NCBI GenBank assembly: GCA_964007475.1 | Contig: OZ023273.1 | Location: forward strand, 65,544,108 to 65,608,107 | Length of the DNA: 64,000 nucleotides | DNA from: Hybos culiciformis | Taxonomy: Eukaryota > Arthropoda > Insecta > Diptera > Hybotidae | Reading direction: 5' to 3' | Shown here: positions 46,825 through 60,947 of the stretch, piece by piece | Layout of the letters: every line of letters begins with the position of its first letter | Position numbering within the stretch: the first letter of the stretch is position 1 | Made by a program: the position numbers and the translations under genes | The notes under the pieces: model-generated | Told to the model about the DNA's origin: nothing | Databases searched by the model: none | Seen by the model: only the letters and a program-made list of their open reading frames with translations

Positions 46825-49531
46825 AATATACGATTGAATAGGGTACCTATACACAAAATGTTAATTTAATAGTGGCATAGTCAGATTTTTCTTTGAACTA
46901 TTTACAAACTTATAGTAAAGAAGACCACTTAATGTCATAATTGATCAGGGTTTTTCGTTTTAGTGTCTTCCTTACTTCTTCTTTTGTCCGCCCTAAAATT
47001 TTAAAATTTCCAATCTGGCTAGCATGAAATTTTTTTAATTTTCTTATAAATTTATTATTCAAAAAAAAAAAATTACTTTATTTAATCTATGAATAGGGGG
47101 CCAAAAAAAAAGAAAAGTAAAGTGAAATATTGTTGTAAATATAAAAAGCTTTCAGACACATCCACTGAATTTGATATCCTTTTACTCTAAATATAGCAAT
47201 TTTCTTCTTTTCATTTTTTTTTTCTTCAATGTTTCAGAATCGGAGAAAAACAATTTTTCGCTTTTTTTTTTATATATATAAGCAACCAATTCGCGTATAA
47301 TAAAAAGCATTTCAAGCAAAAAACAAAAAAAGAAGCTAAATGAAAAAAAAAGAAAAAAAATGGAAATATTAAGTGCTCTAGTTCGACTCATTCTAATATA
47401 TTCGTTATCTTTGCTTTTTTTAATAGTTTTACATCCTCTAAGGAATTGGAAAAGTAATCATATCAAAGAATTTCTACGTGAATAGTGTATTTTTATGGGT
47501 AAAACTTTTTGTCCGAAAAATATTTGAAACAAAAAAATAGGGTTTCCTGATTTGTAAATTCACGTCTTATATTCATAGTTTATATATATGTACTATGGGA
47601 ATTAATCTGGCATTTAATCTGTACAAAAATCTTAATAAAATAAAATAGGTTTTCGTCTTTAAATCGTGTAAAATAAATCCTAACAGACAATACTTTATTT
47701 ATGATCCGATAAATATATATTTTTCAGATATTTTTTGAATTTTAAAACTCAAATTTATCTAATTTAAATTTTTGGGAATTGGTTGATGAGTTTTCAATAC
47801 TTAATGACTCCGGTATGCATAATATATACATCCATATATTAAAGATAATTTCTAAAAGTTTTTTAATATCTCAGTATATACATTATCTACATATTTTTAA
47901 TTAAATCTATTTTGAATGTGAATTACTTATTCTTATTTCTTCTTCTTTTTACATTTCTAGTTGGTTGAAACAAAATTTTATCAGTCGTTTAGCTTTTTCT
48001 TGAACTAATCTTTTTTTCTTGGAAGACAAACAAATATGTTGTATATATTTATTTGGGATATATTTCTTGCTTCAATTTAAACATTATATTATCCCAATTT
48101 TTTCAAGACTCAGCCTCAAACCCATTAAGAGTTTTTATTGTTTCTAAAGTATAACCACAGTATAAAGATAATACAAATAATGATAAGTATCTAAACTTAA
48201 CTTCGTTTATAAAATAAAAAATTCTATGGTTTTTATTTAATCACACCATAATTAATTGATTTGCTTATGTAAAATATAGTAATATGAGGCATCTATCATC
48301 TATAAAATGTAATTAAGAAAATTTTTGATTAAAGCAAATTAAATGTAAATTAAAACATATAGTATAATATATATTTTAAGTATTAATTTTAAACTGTTTT
48401 ATTAATTTTTTTCAGCTTTTTTATATATTTAGTAGTCAACAAACTCAATTCTACTTTAAACTACCTAACTTGTATTCGTATAGATGCATCAGTGAGCAAT
48501 ACATAACTGATACAGTATATATTTAGAGTGTAAGTCAATTTTCTTAACGAAATCTTATACTGTGATCATAAAGTCTTGTTATTCGATAAATAAATATGTA
48601 TATTTTCAGATAAATTTATTTATTTGAATCGTTCCTCTAAAGCCCGAAGGAATACACACAACTAAGAAAAAAAAAAAGTAATAGAAAATTGAGACGAAAT
48701 TTATGTAATTTTAACATAAATTTACAACTAAGTTAAAGCAATTTATTGTTCAAATTGTTTTATTTTCTATAAAGATTAGGTGCCAGTTTTTCATGAATTT
48801 GTTTTTCAATTATTGAATGTTGCGCATACATTATCATTACGAATATTAACATATATATATATATATATATTTACTACCACTTATATTTTGTGGGGGAGTA
48901 TAAGAAGAAGTGAATAAAATGAACGAATTTGTGAATATGGTATTTATATTTATTATTTTTATACTAAAGCTGCCAGTTTATTTAATTTTGTCTAAAACAA
49001 AATATTAGCATTAGAATAGATTTAATTATGTAATAATAATTTTTTTATTAAAAATGGTAAGCTGTGCTTGAACTAAAATTTGGGAACATATTTAATAAGA
49101 GTTAAATGGATGAGCCATTTGGACAAAGGGAACTGATTTTAAATCATGATATTGCCAATTAAGGATCATGCACCAAAAAAAATTATTGTTGTTGAAAACC
49201 TACAAATAAAAATCTTCAATATTAAAGGTATTTCAATCAGCTTGAGATAAAACTGATCATCACTTCTATAGAGATCAATTCTCAATGCTAAAGCAGACTC
49301 ATTCATTGGATACACATTGAAATTAAATAATTATTTTTCTACTACATACTAATGTAAGTCTAGAAATTGTATTACACTATACGTCATCGATCTATATGGA
49401 TAAATATTTTGGTACGTTAATACTATAAACGAATGAAGCCGAAGAAGAAAAAGAAGTACTTGGTTTTTTTGCACACAAATGTCAAAAATTAGAAAAAAAA
49501 AAAGGAACACCGTTACTATTATTAAGGTTAT
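46825..49531. other. AT-rich intergenic DNA
   Basis: No gene was recognised. A (TA)n tract lies at 48851-48871. The minus ORF at 47182-47391 is Phe/Lys low complexity. Confidence 0.45.
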
Positions 49532-50295
49532 AAATCAGCTTTCAACTTTTTACATTAGCCGTACGGTCGCTGCTAAGTTTTATTTTTCAATTCACAAAAA
49601 TGCGAAATTTTATTTTATTTTAGATGTAAAACATTTATTAATTAATAAAAATATTTATAAAATATTCACATATCTGCGAAGTATCTAAATAAAATCTAAA
49701 TTTCGTATTTTTCATACAAAATTCAATGTAAATAAACATTTTATGTGACCACAGATAGGGACTGTCAAAACAGTGAATTGACAGATAAAATAAAATTGAC
49801 AATGTTTTAAGTAAGTATAGCGACATCTATTGGAGTTTCCATAAGTAGAACGCTTGTATAAACCTGTTCATATAACATTTTAATGCCTACGAATAATTTC
49901 ATAATACCTACAAAAAAAATGTATACCATCAGTTCGATAGATTTAATAAAAAACTTGTAAAAACCTATTCACAATAATCATATCTCACTCTTCTATTTCA
50001 TATTTCTTTCTTTTATAAATTTTGAACACGTTTAATAATAAGTAAGTAAATGGGCGGGTTAAAATTTTAACAAGTATCAGCTAATTTTTTTCTGTCAGCT
50101 CATCACTTCCGGCTCACTCCATTTTCAATGTGAGTTCCAGTATTTTTTTAATCCAATTTAAAAAAAAAATATGAGTGCAATTAACAACAAAAATTAATTC
50201 TCCAGTCACAAGTAAGTATTTTTATTATTATTATTATAAAATAATTATTATATTAATTATATTTAAATTTAATGTTTAAAAAAAAATTTAAATAA

Positions 50296-50775
50296 AAAGT
50301 GCAGAACGCGTGCACCCTTCAGATTTCGCTCAAGCTTGGTGGGGTGGTAGAGGCGGTGCCAAAATCACCCCCCATGTATTTTTTTTTTGGGGGGAAAGGC
50401 CCAGTCTCCGAGTTTTGGCCCCTCAAAGTTTTCAAAAATTTAGATATGGGGAAGGAATTTTTTAACTCCGATTTGGCCTAATTTTGGAGAGGGGGTAGAG
50501 GCGTACCCCGCGATGTGAAATCCAAGACGGTTTTTTCAGGGGAGTCTTCTTTTTCCGAAATATTTTGCCCTTTTCCAAAAAATAATATGGTAAAATATTT
50601 TGAAATGTATGAAAACTTTGAAGGGCTATATCTTTGAAACGGGGCCTTTTACGCCAAAACCGTCTTGGATTTCGCATCTGGGGCCCCCCTTTAAGCCCCC
50701 TTCGAATTTGAGCCAAATCGGGGTATCCTGGGGATACCACTTAAAAAAAACGCGCCTATTTCTTTACCTCAAAGG
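50296..50775. repeat. GC-rich foldback island, copy 1
   Basis: This GC-rich patch sits in very AT-rich DNA. It contains an imperfect inverted repeat: 50468-50530 (CCGATTTGGCC...GAAATCCAAGACGG) pairs with 50660-50721 (CCGTCTTGGATTTC...CCAAATCGG). A similar half-unit (CGCTCAAGCTTGGTGGGGTG) lies at about 50328-50370. No intact gene is present; overlapping ORFs on both strands reflect the inverted repeat. It is probably part of a DNA transposon or satellite-like repeat of unknown family. Confidence 0.65.
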
Positions 50776-53322
50776 TGGTGTGGAAAGGAGAAATACTAAT
50801 TATAATAAATTGAAAACAATCCCAAAACGATAAACATAATGTTTGCAGATTTTGCAAAAAGCACCCTGTAATGTTAATGTATAGATTTCACTAATTATGT
50901 AAGAGAGATACTTCATTCCAGAGCTGGATTTACTCTTCCTTTAGTATTTATTCGTAGATATACGTAGTAAAAAAATATGAATGAAAATAAAATTTGATAA
51001 ATTCAGTCTACATCTTTTATTTTTAATGGTATATTCTTATGTTATTGCAATGTAATATGAAAAAATCTTTTAATACATTTTTCGAGAAAGTTAGAGTTTT
51101 TTTTTTTTTTTCAATTGAACAAAATTCGAAAATATTTATTGGCAAAAAATCCAAGATAAAAATTTAATAGTATTCATTATTTCAAATGTTTTATTTTCTA
51201 GAAGATGATTGATAAGATGATAAGGTAAACTCAGAATCAAAAAATTAATTTTATTTTATTTTAAGAAATTGCATGTTTCGTCTGGAAATGAAAGATTTGA
51301 TGTTAATATTAATTTAATTGACAGCATACATATTATAATTATATAAATTATTTAAAGATTTTAATGATTTTGAAATGCAAATTATTAATGTAATAACATG
51401 ATGGAAAGTTAATAAGAAAGCTCCTAGCATGTTTTCCATCAAAAATGTAGAAACGAACTATATATTTCAATTAAACGTTTGTCTATTCTTCCATTTGCCA
51501 ATATCGTTCACTTTTAGATAGAATCAAGGATGAGGGGAGTTATAGACCCAACCATCCAAGGGTCTAAATAATAAACTTATATATTTTACATATTCGAAAA
51601 CTTTTATTGGATTTCGATGACATTAATTAGTATGTTCGGTACAGGAATTTAAAAAAATTACCCTAATTGTCTCTAAGGATTCGGACTTGGAATCTGAATA
51701 TCGATAACAATTGTTATATTTGGCTTACGGAATCAAATACAAATTCATGAGTTAGTGTTTTATTATATTATAGTTTTTCAACTTAAAAAAAAGTTTTAAA
51801 ATTAAAAAAATTTATTTAAGGGATTGCACAATACTGCTTTTATTTTATTTCAGATTCTGATATGTCATGGGTTACGCGTTACTTTATACAGTGGTCATTC
51901 CCATTAAATAAGAGCAAGTGTTTGTTTGATTTGATTCCTGAAAAATACATTAAACAACTACATTCAACAAAAAAAAGGGTCGTTTGTTGACCGTATTATT
52001 TAACAGATTTTATTTTTTTTTTTAGATAATACTGATTAGATTTACAGAGTGTTCGTTACAGAAATTTTGTTGACAGCGTTGCAATTATCTTCTAATCAGT
52101 GCAAAAACTTATTTAAAGTTAAGTAAAGTTTAGTAATATAGTAAGAACTGGTTAGACTTGTGATAGATTTTTTAATTTGCTAAGATCATCTGTGACTTTA
52201 AAAGATGATCGAAGAATATACATACATTTATAATATAAACTTATATTTAATTATTATATAGATAAAGTTTATTGAATACTGTGGAATTCGTTACCTTGTT
52301 ATTCAAAATATCTCTTAAGTTTTATAATATACTTTTTTCTTTATTCAAATCAACCTGTACGTAATTAATTTTCTTAATTTTTAATTTTCAACATAAAAAA
52401 TCCCTTCTGGACAATTTTTTTTTTTTTAGTTTAAGATAAAAATATCATCCTTTTTCGCTTTTAATTCTTCTGTGTACTTTTCCTTGTCTTTTATACAATA
52501 TAAAAAAAAAAGTCCCTTAAAAAGTGATTAATTTATACCCTTTTAAATCATTGTCAAGCAAAATTAAAAGAATTTAAAAATGTATCTGTATACATTTTTT
52601 TTTCTTTCGTCAAAGTTTCAAATACTCCTTAAAAATGGAATAGAAATATATGTAGTTAGTTAAAGAGATCAATGAAAATTTCTCTTAAGTTCACATTGAT
52701 TAGAATTATGTTTTAATAAAAAAAAATATTTCTTTTTAAAGAAAATTTTTGTACATAAATTAGATTTTCTACATAAGCATTAAGAACTTCATTAAGAATG
52801 AGACTTTGAAAACATTTGTTTTTTTTTTTAATAGTTATTTATAAGTATAATTAGCAGATGACTTCCTAGAAAAAAAAATCAGTTGTCTGTCTAACATACT
52901 TAGTCGTCGTCTCTAAATAATATAGGTAGCATACATATAGTATATTTAAAAATTTTAAATTCTACAAATATATTAATAAATTTTTATAAGTATATAGTTC
53001 AATCCGAAACATATCTCGTTCTATTTAAAAAAAAAAATGGTTTTGGAGTTTAACTAAATAAAATAAAATAATTCTTCTTTTAATCAGCAACTCAGATGAG
53101 ATAATTAAATTTTTCGTTTCTTCAAGGATTTTAATCTTGACAATCCTGAGAATAATAAATTTAATGTTTATCTCAAATATTTACTTATTTAAAATGTACA
53201 ATGTATATACAATCTATAAGGTATAAAATAAATCTTAAAGGAAGCTTCGGAGCGTTAATAAGAAAATTTATATTAGAAAAAATGTACGGTTTGCATGTTA
53301 ACAAAACGATTTAACTGCATTA

Positions 53323-54311
53323 TACGTTTAACTGTATTTCACTTCATTGTATATCGCTTCACTGTATATCGCCTTACTGTATTTGTATTTACACTGTATT
53401 TCTATTTACAGCATTTCATTTCATTATATTTCATTTCCCTGTATTTCATTTCACTGTATTTCATTTGACTGTAAATTTTGGCTGTAAACTTTTTTAGTTT
53501 ATAGTATCTTGATTTTATGTCACATTATAAAAGCGACATAAGGTCAATTGACTTTATGTCGCTTTTAAAATTGACATAAAGTCAATTGACTTTATGTCAA
53601 TTTCAATATTTTTTACAAAGCGACATAAAGTCCATTGACTTTAGTTCACTTTATATCTTGATTTTATGTCATTTTCCAAATCCATCATCATTCTCAGATG
53701 AGTCAAAATTTTCTTCGCTTGAATTCAATAAAAAATACTTTAGTCTATAACTTAATTTAATATGTAATTCTTTTGGAAAAGGTCAAATTACTTACTTGAT
53801 TTAAAGGAATTAATTAAAAATTGTTTATCAAAATTAAAAGGAATTTCATTTTTTTTTATTCAAAATTTCTTCGTTGATTTTAGGCCTTTTCCAAAAGGAT
53901 GTTGTTCAAACAACTTTTTTTTTAAAGTTTCGTACAACTGGCTTTATGGCACTTTATATATTGACTTTATGTCACATTATAAAAGCGACATAAGGTCAAT
54001 TGACTTTATTTCACTTTATATCTTATGACATTTTTAAAAAGCGACATAAAGTCAATTGACATTATGTCGTTTTTAAAAGTGACATAAGGTCAATTGACTT
54101 TATGTCACTTGACTTTAAGGCACCCCTCCGAAAATGACATATGTACATACTTGGAAAAAATAAGGAAAAAATACAGTGAAATGAAAATATAGTGAAATAG
54201 AATACAGTAAAATGGAATACAGTGAAATGGTAAAACAGTGAACTTCAAAAATACAGTGTAATGATACTACAGTGAAGTGATCGTACAGTGAAGCGTACCG
54301 CTCCCACATGT
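53323..54311. mobile_element. Foldback element, copy 1, with terminal arrays and internal palindromes
   Basis: The left arm (about 53323-53480) is an array of ACTGTATTTCATTT-like units. The right arm (about 54165-54300) is the same array in reverse complement (ACAGTGAAATG units), ending GGTACGCTTCACTGTA when read inward. Between them lie near-perfect 26-bp palindromes built from GACATAAAGTCAA and its mirror, at 53535, 53573, 53622, about 53989, 54044 and 54080. About 290 bp of unique DNA is in the middle. There is no ORF. This architecture is that of foldback elements; the family is not recognised. Confidence 0.6.
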
Positions 54312-54400
54312 AGTCTATAAATTAATAGATCAGACTGTACAAGGTATGACATTGTAGGGTTTCCGTCTGAATTATCTTTTCTGTCATATTTTCTATTTTC

Positions 54401-54597
54401 TCATGCCATTGATTAAGGATACTAAAAAGATTATCAATTTCATAATTTTTTTTTTGTATTTCTATTTGAAGGTGTTAGTAAAACAATATAATATTAATTT
54501 ATATTACTAACACTTTCAAATAAAAATACCAAAAAAGAGAAGAAGAAAATGTTGTATAAAGTTGATTATCTTTGTGTATTCTTAATCAATGCTCATG
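54401..54597. repeat. Long imperfect hairpin (197 nt), copy 1
   Basis: Arms of about 90-100 bp pair: CATTGATTAAGGATAC... at 54407 with ...GTATTCTTAATCAATG ending 54591, and GTATTTCTATTTGAAGGTGT with ACACTTTCAAATAAAAATAC near the loop. This could be a MITE or a transcribed hairpin RNA. It is conserved in both copies of the large repeat. Confidence 0.65.
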
Positions 54598-56899
54598 ACG
54601 AACATCAATTTTAATAACGAACTACATTGTTTTTATTTTTGTAGATAATATCATTTTGTTTTGGAAATTGCCATTGAGATCCGCTCTCATTCTATGACAT
54701 AGATATTTCTTAGAAAAGTATAAAAATAAAACAAAAAAAAAATAAAAATTAAATATCATTAAAATGTCTTATTTTTTAAAAGATGATAAAAGTGAAAAAA
54801 AAAAAAAAAAAAAACGAAGAAATTTCATGATATGAATGAAATTTGCAAAGTGGCAATAAATTATAATTTTTCTTCCGTTTTTTTTTTGTCGAATTTTTGA
54901 TTATTCTAAAATACTTTCAAAAAGTTTGTCCTCATTCAACGCGAAGATAAATCTTACGAAATTTTGGTTAAATTTAAAAATGTGTATATTGCATACATTT
55001 TTATGTACTTACAATATCGTTAATAGATGTCCTTCTACTTGGTGTTATCGAGTGATAACAGGCAAACGCATTCACGAAAGTGCATATGATTAAAAACTAT
55101 AGATGGCATTATAGTATGTTTAAGGTGTTTTATAGTGCAATGAAAAAAATTCCGGAGATTGTTAGACAAACCCATATTATAAAATATTGGTTTAATTTTT
55201 GTTTAAATACACAAACTTAGTTAAAATTTTCTACAACTTATGAGTCTCAACTGACATTCGTAAGGGGTTTAATTCTTCAAATTTTATTTTATCTTTGTTG
55301 TAACTATATATATACCGAAAAAATCATTTGTATACTATATCACCACATGTAATGCTATAACCATTTCAGCTTTTAAAAAATAATAGTCATATTAGAGTAC
55401 TATATAGTAATATTTTCTTCTAAGAAAATTAAATCTCAATAGCATAACATCATTAGGATTTGAGTTTTTATTTTCTTATATTACTCTCATGTTATTAGCA
55501 TTATTTTGAAAACTGCATTTTTATACATTTAAAAGAAAAGAATAAAATAAAATTTATTTCAGAAACTCGAAAAGAAATAATTCAGTTTGATATTTTTATT
55601 ATACAAGTCAATGGAAAATCATAAATAAAACTTTACTAGAACAATAATAAATAAATGAGAAGAAGAAGAAAAAAAAAAAGTAAAATAACGAACAACAATA
55701 TGAGGAGCATTAAAAAATTGGCAGCAATAAAAAACCATGAATGTTTCAGTTGTCGATTTATGACAGCAAATTAAGTTACTTTTCATTCATATTTATATGT
55801 ACATATAATGTAAAGTACATAAAAATAGATTTCTATCATTTTTATACATTTAATATGTATCTGTGTAGTATATGTATAATATGCATATAAATAAAAATAG
55901 TTAAAAAATAAAATAACGAAAAATGTTTTAAAACAACACATTTTTATTTTATTTTTTTTTATATTCTATTCTATAATAAGTACATACATCTATATTCATT
56001 CGAATATAGAAATTTGCTCAAATTTTTATATTTTACATTATTACAACAATAATGATAATAATACAACATTATTATGTAAAGACTATACAATTATTTTTTA
56101 TTTTCATATAATGATTGCAGTTGTTTTCGCATACAGACCGTAAAACCCATTATATATTTATATGAATGTTGACTTGTAGTTTCCTTTTTAAAATAAAAAA
56201 TTTAAAACTATTATGATTTTATTTGTATTTGATATTCTATATTTATGATGTACTCACAGAATAAAGAAAAATAATTGTATGTGACACACTATAACACTAT
56301 ATACTTTAATTGAAATTGATATCTGGCTTTCAATATTTTGATATTATACAAATTTATCTAAATTCTACAGGACTTCTTTTTTTTAATACTTGAAATTAAA
56401 CCTCGATATTATTGATTTTACAACACTCTTAAAGTTCTGTAAATTATCTTTCATTGCATATTTATATGCCGAAAAAGAATAACAAGTTTTCTATACCCAT
56501 TCAAAACAAAATTTAATATACATGTACGAATGTAGGTATGTATAGGTAGATGCATATAAGTGTATATAGAGATAGATATTTAAAATGTATGTCAGTTTTT
56601 CCACAGTACAAAAAATATCATAAGTAGGATTTAAGAATACATTTTTTGATATGTAAAATCTCTGCTGTGTATTTTTATTTAAAAAATGAAAATCTTTTTC
56701 TTTTGCTGTTTCCATTTTGCACAAATTCAAGAAAATTTTTTGAAAAGCAATTTTCTTTCTTGTCAAATAGAATTAATTTTATAATGTTATTTTGATCTTA
56801 TTCTGTTGATATTAAAAGTTCTATATGTAGTTAGTAGTAGTGTACTCTATATTGCAAAAAGATATGTTTTTATTTTACTTTTCTGCATTTTGTTTGAAA

Positions 56900-57099
56900 N
56901 NNNNNNNNNNNNNNNNNNNNNNNNNNNNNNNNNNNNNNNNNNNNNNNNNNNNNNNNNNNNNNNNNNNNNNNNNNNNNNNNNNNNNNNNNNNNNNNNNNNN
57001 NNNNNNNNNNNNNNNNNNNNNNNNNNNNNNNNNNNNNNNNNNNNNNNNNNNNNNNNNNNNNNNNNNNNNNNNNNNNNNNNNNNNNNNNNNNNNNNNNNN
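56900..57099. other. Assembly gap, 200 N
   Basis: Exactly 200 undetermined bases, a common placeholder size. The sequences on both sides are copies of each other in direct order, which affects how the flanks should be read. Confidence 0.99.
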
Positions 57100-57863
57100 A
57101 AATCAGCTTTCAACTTTTTACATTAGCCGTACGGTCGCTGCTAAGTTTTATTTTTCAATTCACAAAAATGCGAAATTTTATTTTATTTTAGATGTAAAAC
57201 ATTTATTAATTAATAAAAATATTTATAAAATATTCACATATCTGCGAAGTATCTAAATAAAATCTAAATTTCGTATTTTTCATACAAAATTCAATGTAAA
57301 TAAACATTTTATGTGACCACAGATAGGGACTGTCAAAACAGTGAATTGACAGATAAAATAAAATTGACAATGTTTTAAGTAAGTATAGCGACATCTATTG
57401 GAGTTTCCATAAGTAGAACGCTTGTATAAACCTGTTCATATAACATTTTAATGCCTACGAATAATTTCATAATACCTACAAAAAAAATGTATACCATCAG
57501 TTCGATAGATTTAATAAAAAACTTGTAAAAACCTATTCACAATAATCATATCTCACTCTTCTATTTCATATTTCTTTCTTTTATAAATTTTGAACACGTT
57601 TAATAATAAGTAAGTAAATGGGCGGGTTAAAATTTTAACAAGTATCAGCTAATTTTTTTCTGTCAGCTCATCACTTCCGGCTCACTCCATTTTCAATGTG
57701 AGTTCCAGTATTTTTTTAATCCAATTTAAAAAAAAAATATGAGTGCAATTAACAACAAAAATTAATTCTCCAGTCACAAGTAAGTATTTTTATTATTATT
57801 ATTATAAAATAATTATTATATTAATTATATTTAAATTTAATGTTTAAAAAAAAATTTAAATAA

Positions 57864-58343
57864 AAAGTGCAGAACGCGTGCACCCTTCAGATTTCGCTCA
57901 AGCTTGGTGGGGTGGTAGAGGCGGTGCCAAAATCACCCCCCATGTATTTTTTTTTTGGGGGGAAAGGCCCAGTCTCCGAGTTTTGGCCCCTCAAAGTTTT
58001 CAAAAATTTAGATATGGGGAAGGAATTTTTTAACTCCGATTTGGCCTAATTTTGGAGAGGGGGTAGAGGCGTACCCCGCGATGTGAAATCCAAGACGGTT
58101 TTTTCAGGGGAGTCTTCTTTTTCCGAAATATTTTGCCCTTTTCCAAAAAATAATATGGTAAAATATTTTGAAATGTATGAAAACTTTGAAGGGCTATATC
58201 TTTGAAACGGGGCCTTTTACGCCAAAACCGTCTTGGATTTCGCATCTGGGGCCCCCCTTTAAGCCCCCTTCGAATTTGAGCCAAATCGGGGTATCCTGGG
58301 GATACCACTTAAAAAAAACGCGCCTATTTCTTTACCTCAAAGG
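57864..58343. repeat. GC-rich foldback island, copy 2
   Basis: Same structure as at 50296-50775 with arms at 58036-58098 and 58228-58289. By eye it is identical to copy 1. Confidence 0.65.
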
Positions 58344-60947
58344 TGGTGTGGAAAGGAGAAATACTAATTATAATAAATTGAAAACAATCCCAAAACGATA
58401 AACATAATGTTTGCAGATTTTGCAAAAAGCACCCTGTAATGTTAATGTATAGATTTCACTAATTATGTAAGAGAGATACTTCATTCCAGAGCTGGATTTA
58501 GTCTTCCTTTAGTATTTATTCGTAGCTATACGTAGTAAAAAAATATGAATGAAAATAAAATTTGATAAATTCAGTCTACATCTTTTATTTTTAATGGTAT
58601 ATTCTTATGTTATTGCAATGTAATATGAAAAAATCTTTTAATACATTTTTCGAGAAAGTTAGCGTTTTTTTTTTTTTTTCAATTGAACAAAATTCGAAAA
58701 TATTTATTGGCAAAAAAATCCAAGATAAAAATTTAATAGTATTCATTATTTCGAAGATAATTGATAAGATGATAAGGTAAACTCAGAATCAAAAAATTAA
58801 TTTTATTTTATTTTAAGAAATTGCATGTTTCGTCTGGAAATGAAAGATTTGATGTTAATATTAATTTAATTGACAGCATACATATTATAATTATATAAAT
58901 TATTTAAAGATTTTAATGATTTTGAAATGCAAATTATTAATGTAATAACATGATGGAAAGTTAATAAGAAAGCTCCTAGCATGTTTTCCATCAAAAATGT
59001 AGAAACGAACTATATATTTCAATTAAACGTTTGTCTGTTCTTCCATTTGCCAATATCGTTCACTTTTAGATAGAATCAAGGATGAGGGGAGTTATAGACC
59101 CAACCATCCAAGGGTCTAAATAATAAACTTATATATTTTACATATTCTAAAACTTTTATTGGATTTTGATGACATTAATTAGTATGTTCGGTACAGGAAT
59201 TTAAAAAAATTACCCTAATTGTCTCTAAGGATTCGGACTTGGAATCTGAATATCGATAACAATTGTTATATTTGGCTTACGGAATCAAATCATGAGTTAG
59301 TGTTTTATTATATTATAGTTTTTCAACTTAAAAAAAAGTTTTAAAATTAAAAAATGTTTTATTTAAGGGATTGCACAATACTGCTTTTATTTTATTTCAG
59401 ATTCTGATATGTCATGGGTTACGCGTTACTTTATACAGTGGTCATTCCCATTAAATAAGAGCAAGTGTTTGTTTGATTTGATTTCTGAAAAATACATTAA
59501 ACAACTACATTCAACAAAAAAAAGGGTCGTTTGTTGACCGTATTATTTAACAGATTTTATTTTTTTTTTTAGATAATACTGATTAGATTTACAGAGTGTT
59601 CGTTACAGAAATTTTGTTGACAGCGTTGCAATTATCTTCTAATCAGTGCAAAAACTTATTTAAAAATTATTTTTAAGCATTTATTAAAAATAAAACATTG
59701 TTCTGTAGTAAAGTTAAGTAAAGTTTAGTAATATAGTAAGAACTGGTTAGACTTGTGATAGATTTTTTAATTTGCTAAGATCATCTGTGACTTCAAAAGA
59801 TGATCGAAGAATATACATACATTTATAATATAAACTTATATTTAATTATTATATAGATAAAGTTTATTGAATACTGTGGAATTCGTTACCTTGTTATTCA
59901 AAATATCTCTTAAGTTTTATAATATACTTTTTTCTTTATTCAAATCACCCTGTACGTAATTAATTTTCTTAATTTTTAATTTTCAACATAAAAAATCCCT
60001 TCTGGACAATTTTTTTTTTTTAGTCTAAGATAAAAATATCATCCTTTTTCGCTTTTAATTCTTCTGTGTACTTTTCCTTGTCTTTTATACAATATAAAAA
60101 AAAAGTCCCTTAAAAAGTGATTAATTTATACCCTTTTAAATCATTGTCAAGCAAAATTAAAAGAATCTAAAAACGTATCTGTATACATTTTTTTTTCTTT
60201 CGTCAAAGTTTCAAATACTCCTTAAAAATGGAATAGAAATATATGTAGTTAGTTAAAGAGATCAATGAAAATTTCTCTTAAGTTCTCATTGATTAGAATT
60301 ATGTTTTAATAAAAAAAAATATTACTTTTTAAAGAAAATTTTTGTACATAAATTAGATTTTCTACATAAGCATTAAGAACTTCATTAAGAATGAGACTTT
60401 GAAAACATTTGTTTTTTTTTTTAATAGTTATTTATAAGTATAATTAGCAGATGACTTCCTAGAAAAAAGAAATCAGATACTTAGTCGTCGTCTCTAAATA
60501 ATATATAGGTAGCATACATATAGTATATTTAAAAATTTTAAATTCTACAAATATATTAATAAATTTTTATAAGTATATAGTTCAATCCGAAACATATCTC
60601 GTTCTATTTAAAAAAAAAATGGTTTTGGAGTTTAACTAAATAAAATAAAATAATTCTTCTTTTAATCAGCAACTCAGATGAGATAATTAAATTTTTCGTT
60701 TTTCTTCAAGGATTTTAATCTCGACAATCCTAAGAATAATAAATTTAATGTTCATCTCAAATATTTACTTATTTAAAATGTACAATGTATATACAATCTA
60801 TAAGGTATAAAATAAATCTTAAAGGAAGCTTCGGAGCGTTAATAAGAAAATTTATATTAAAAAAAATGTACGGTTTGCATGTTAACAAAACGATTTAACT
60901 GCATTAAAATTTTGCTAAAATTCTAAACATGTGTAAAATTTTGCTAA

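Larger units (their letters stand above)
49532..56899 (+). repeat. Large direct repeat, copy 1 (about 7.4 kb), left of the assembly gap
   Basis: From AAATCAGCTTTCAAC at 49532 to GTTTGAAA at 56899 the sequence recurs from 57100 to about 63971. The identity is very high, with scattered SNPs (for example 50940 C/G) and several indels. The biggest is about 540 bp extra here, at 53.59-54.14 kb. No convincing coding gene lies inside. Small ORFs near 50299-50833 are in a GC-rich foldback island and on both strands. Confidence 0.93.

Noticed and set aside
50299..50833. ORFs of 60-92 codons in the GC-rich island, also seen at 57867-58401
   Set aside because: They are present on both strands within an inverted repeat, contain no recognisable domain, and duplication of the ORFs merely reflects the duplicated region.
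51880..51920. TACAGTGGTCATTCCCATTA, resembling a Tc1-type transposon end
   Set aside because: No matching inverted end or second TA site was found nearby in either copy of the large repeat.
56806..57256. ORFs running through the N block
   Set aside because: They are artefacts of reading undetermined bases.
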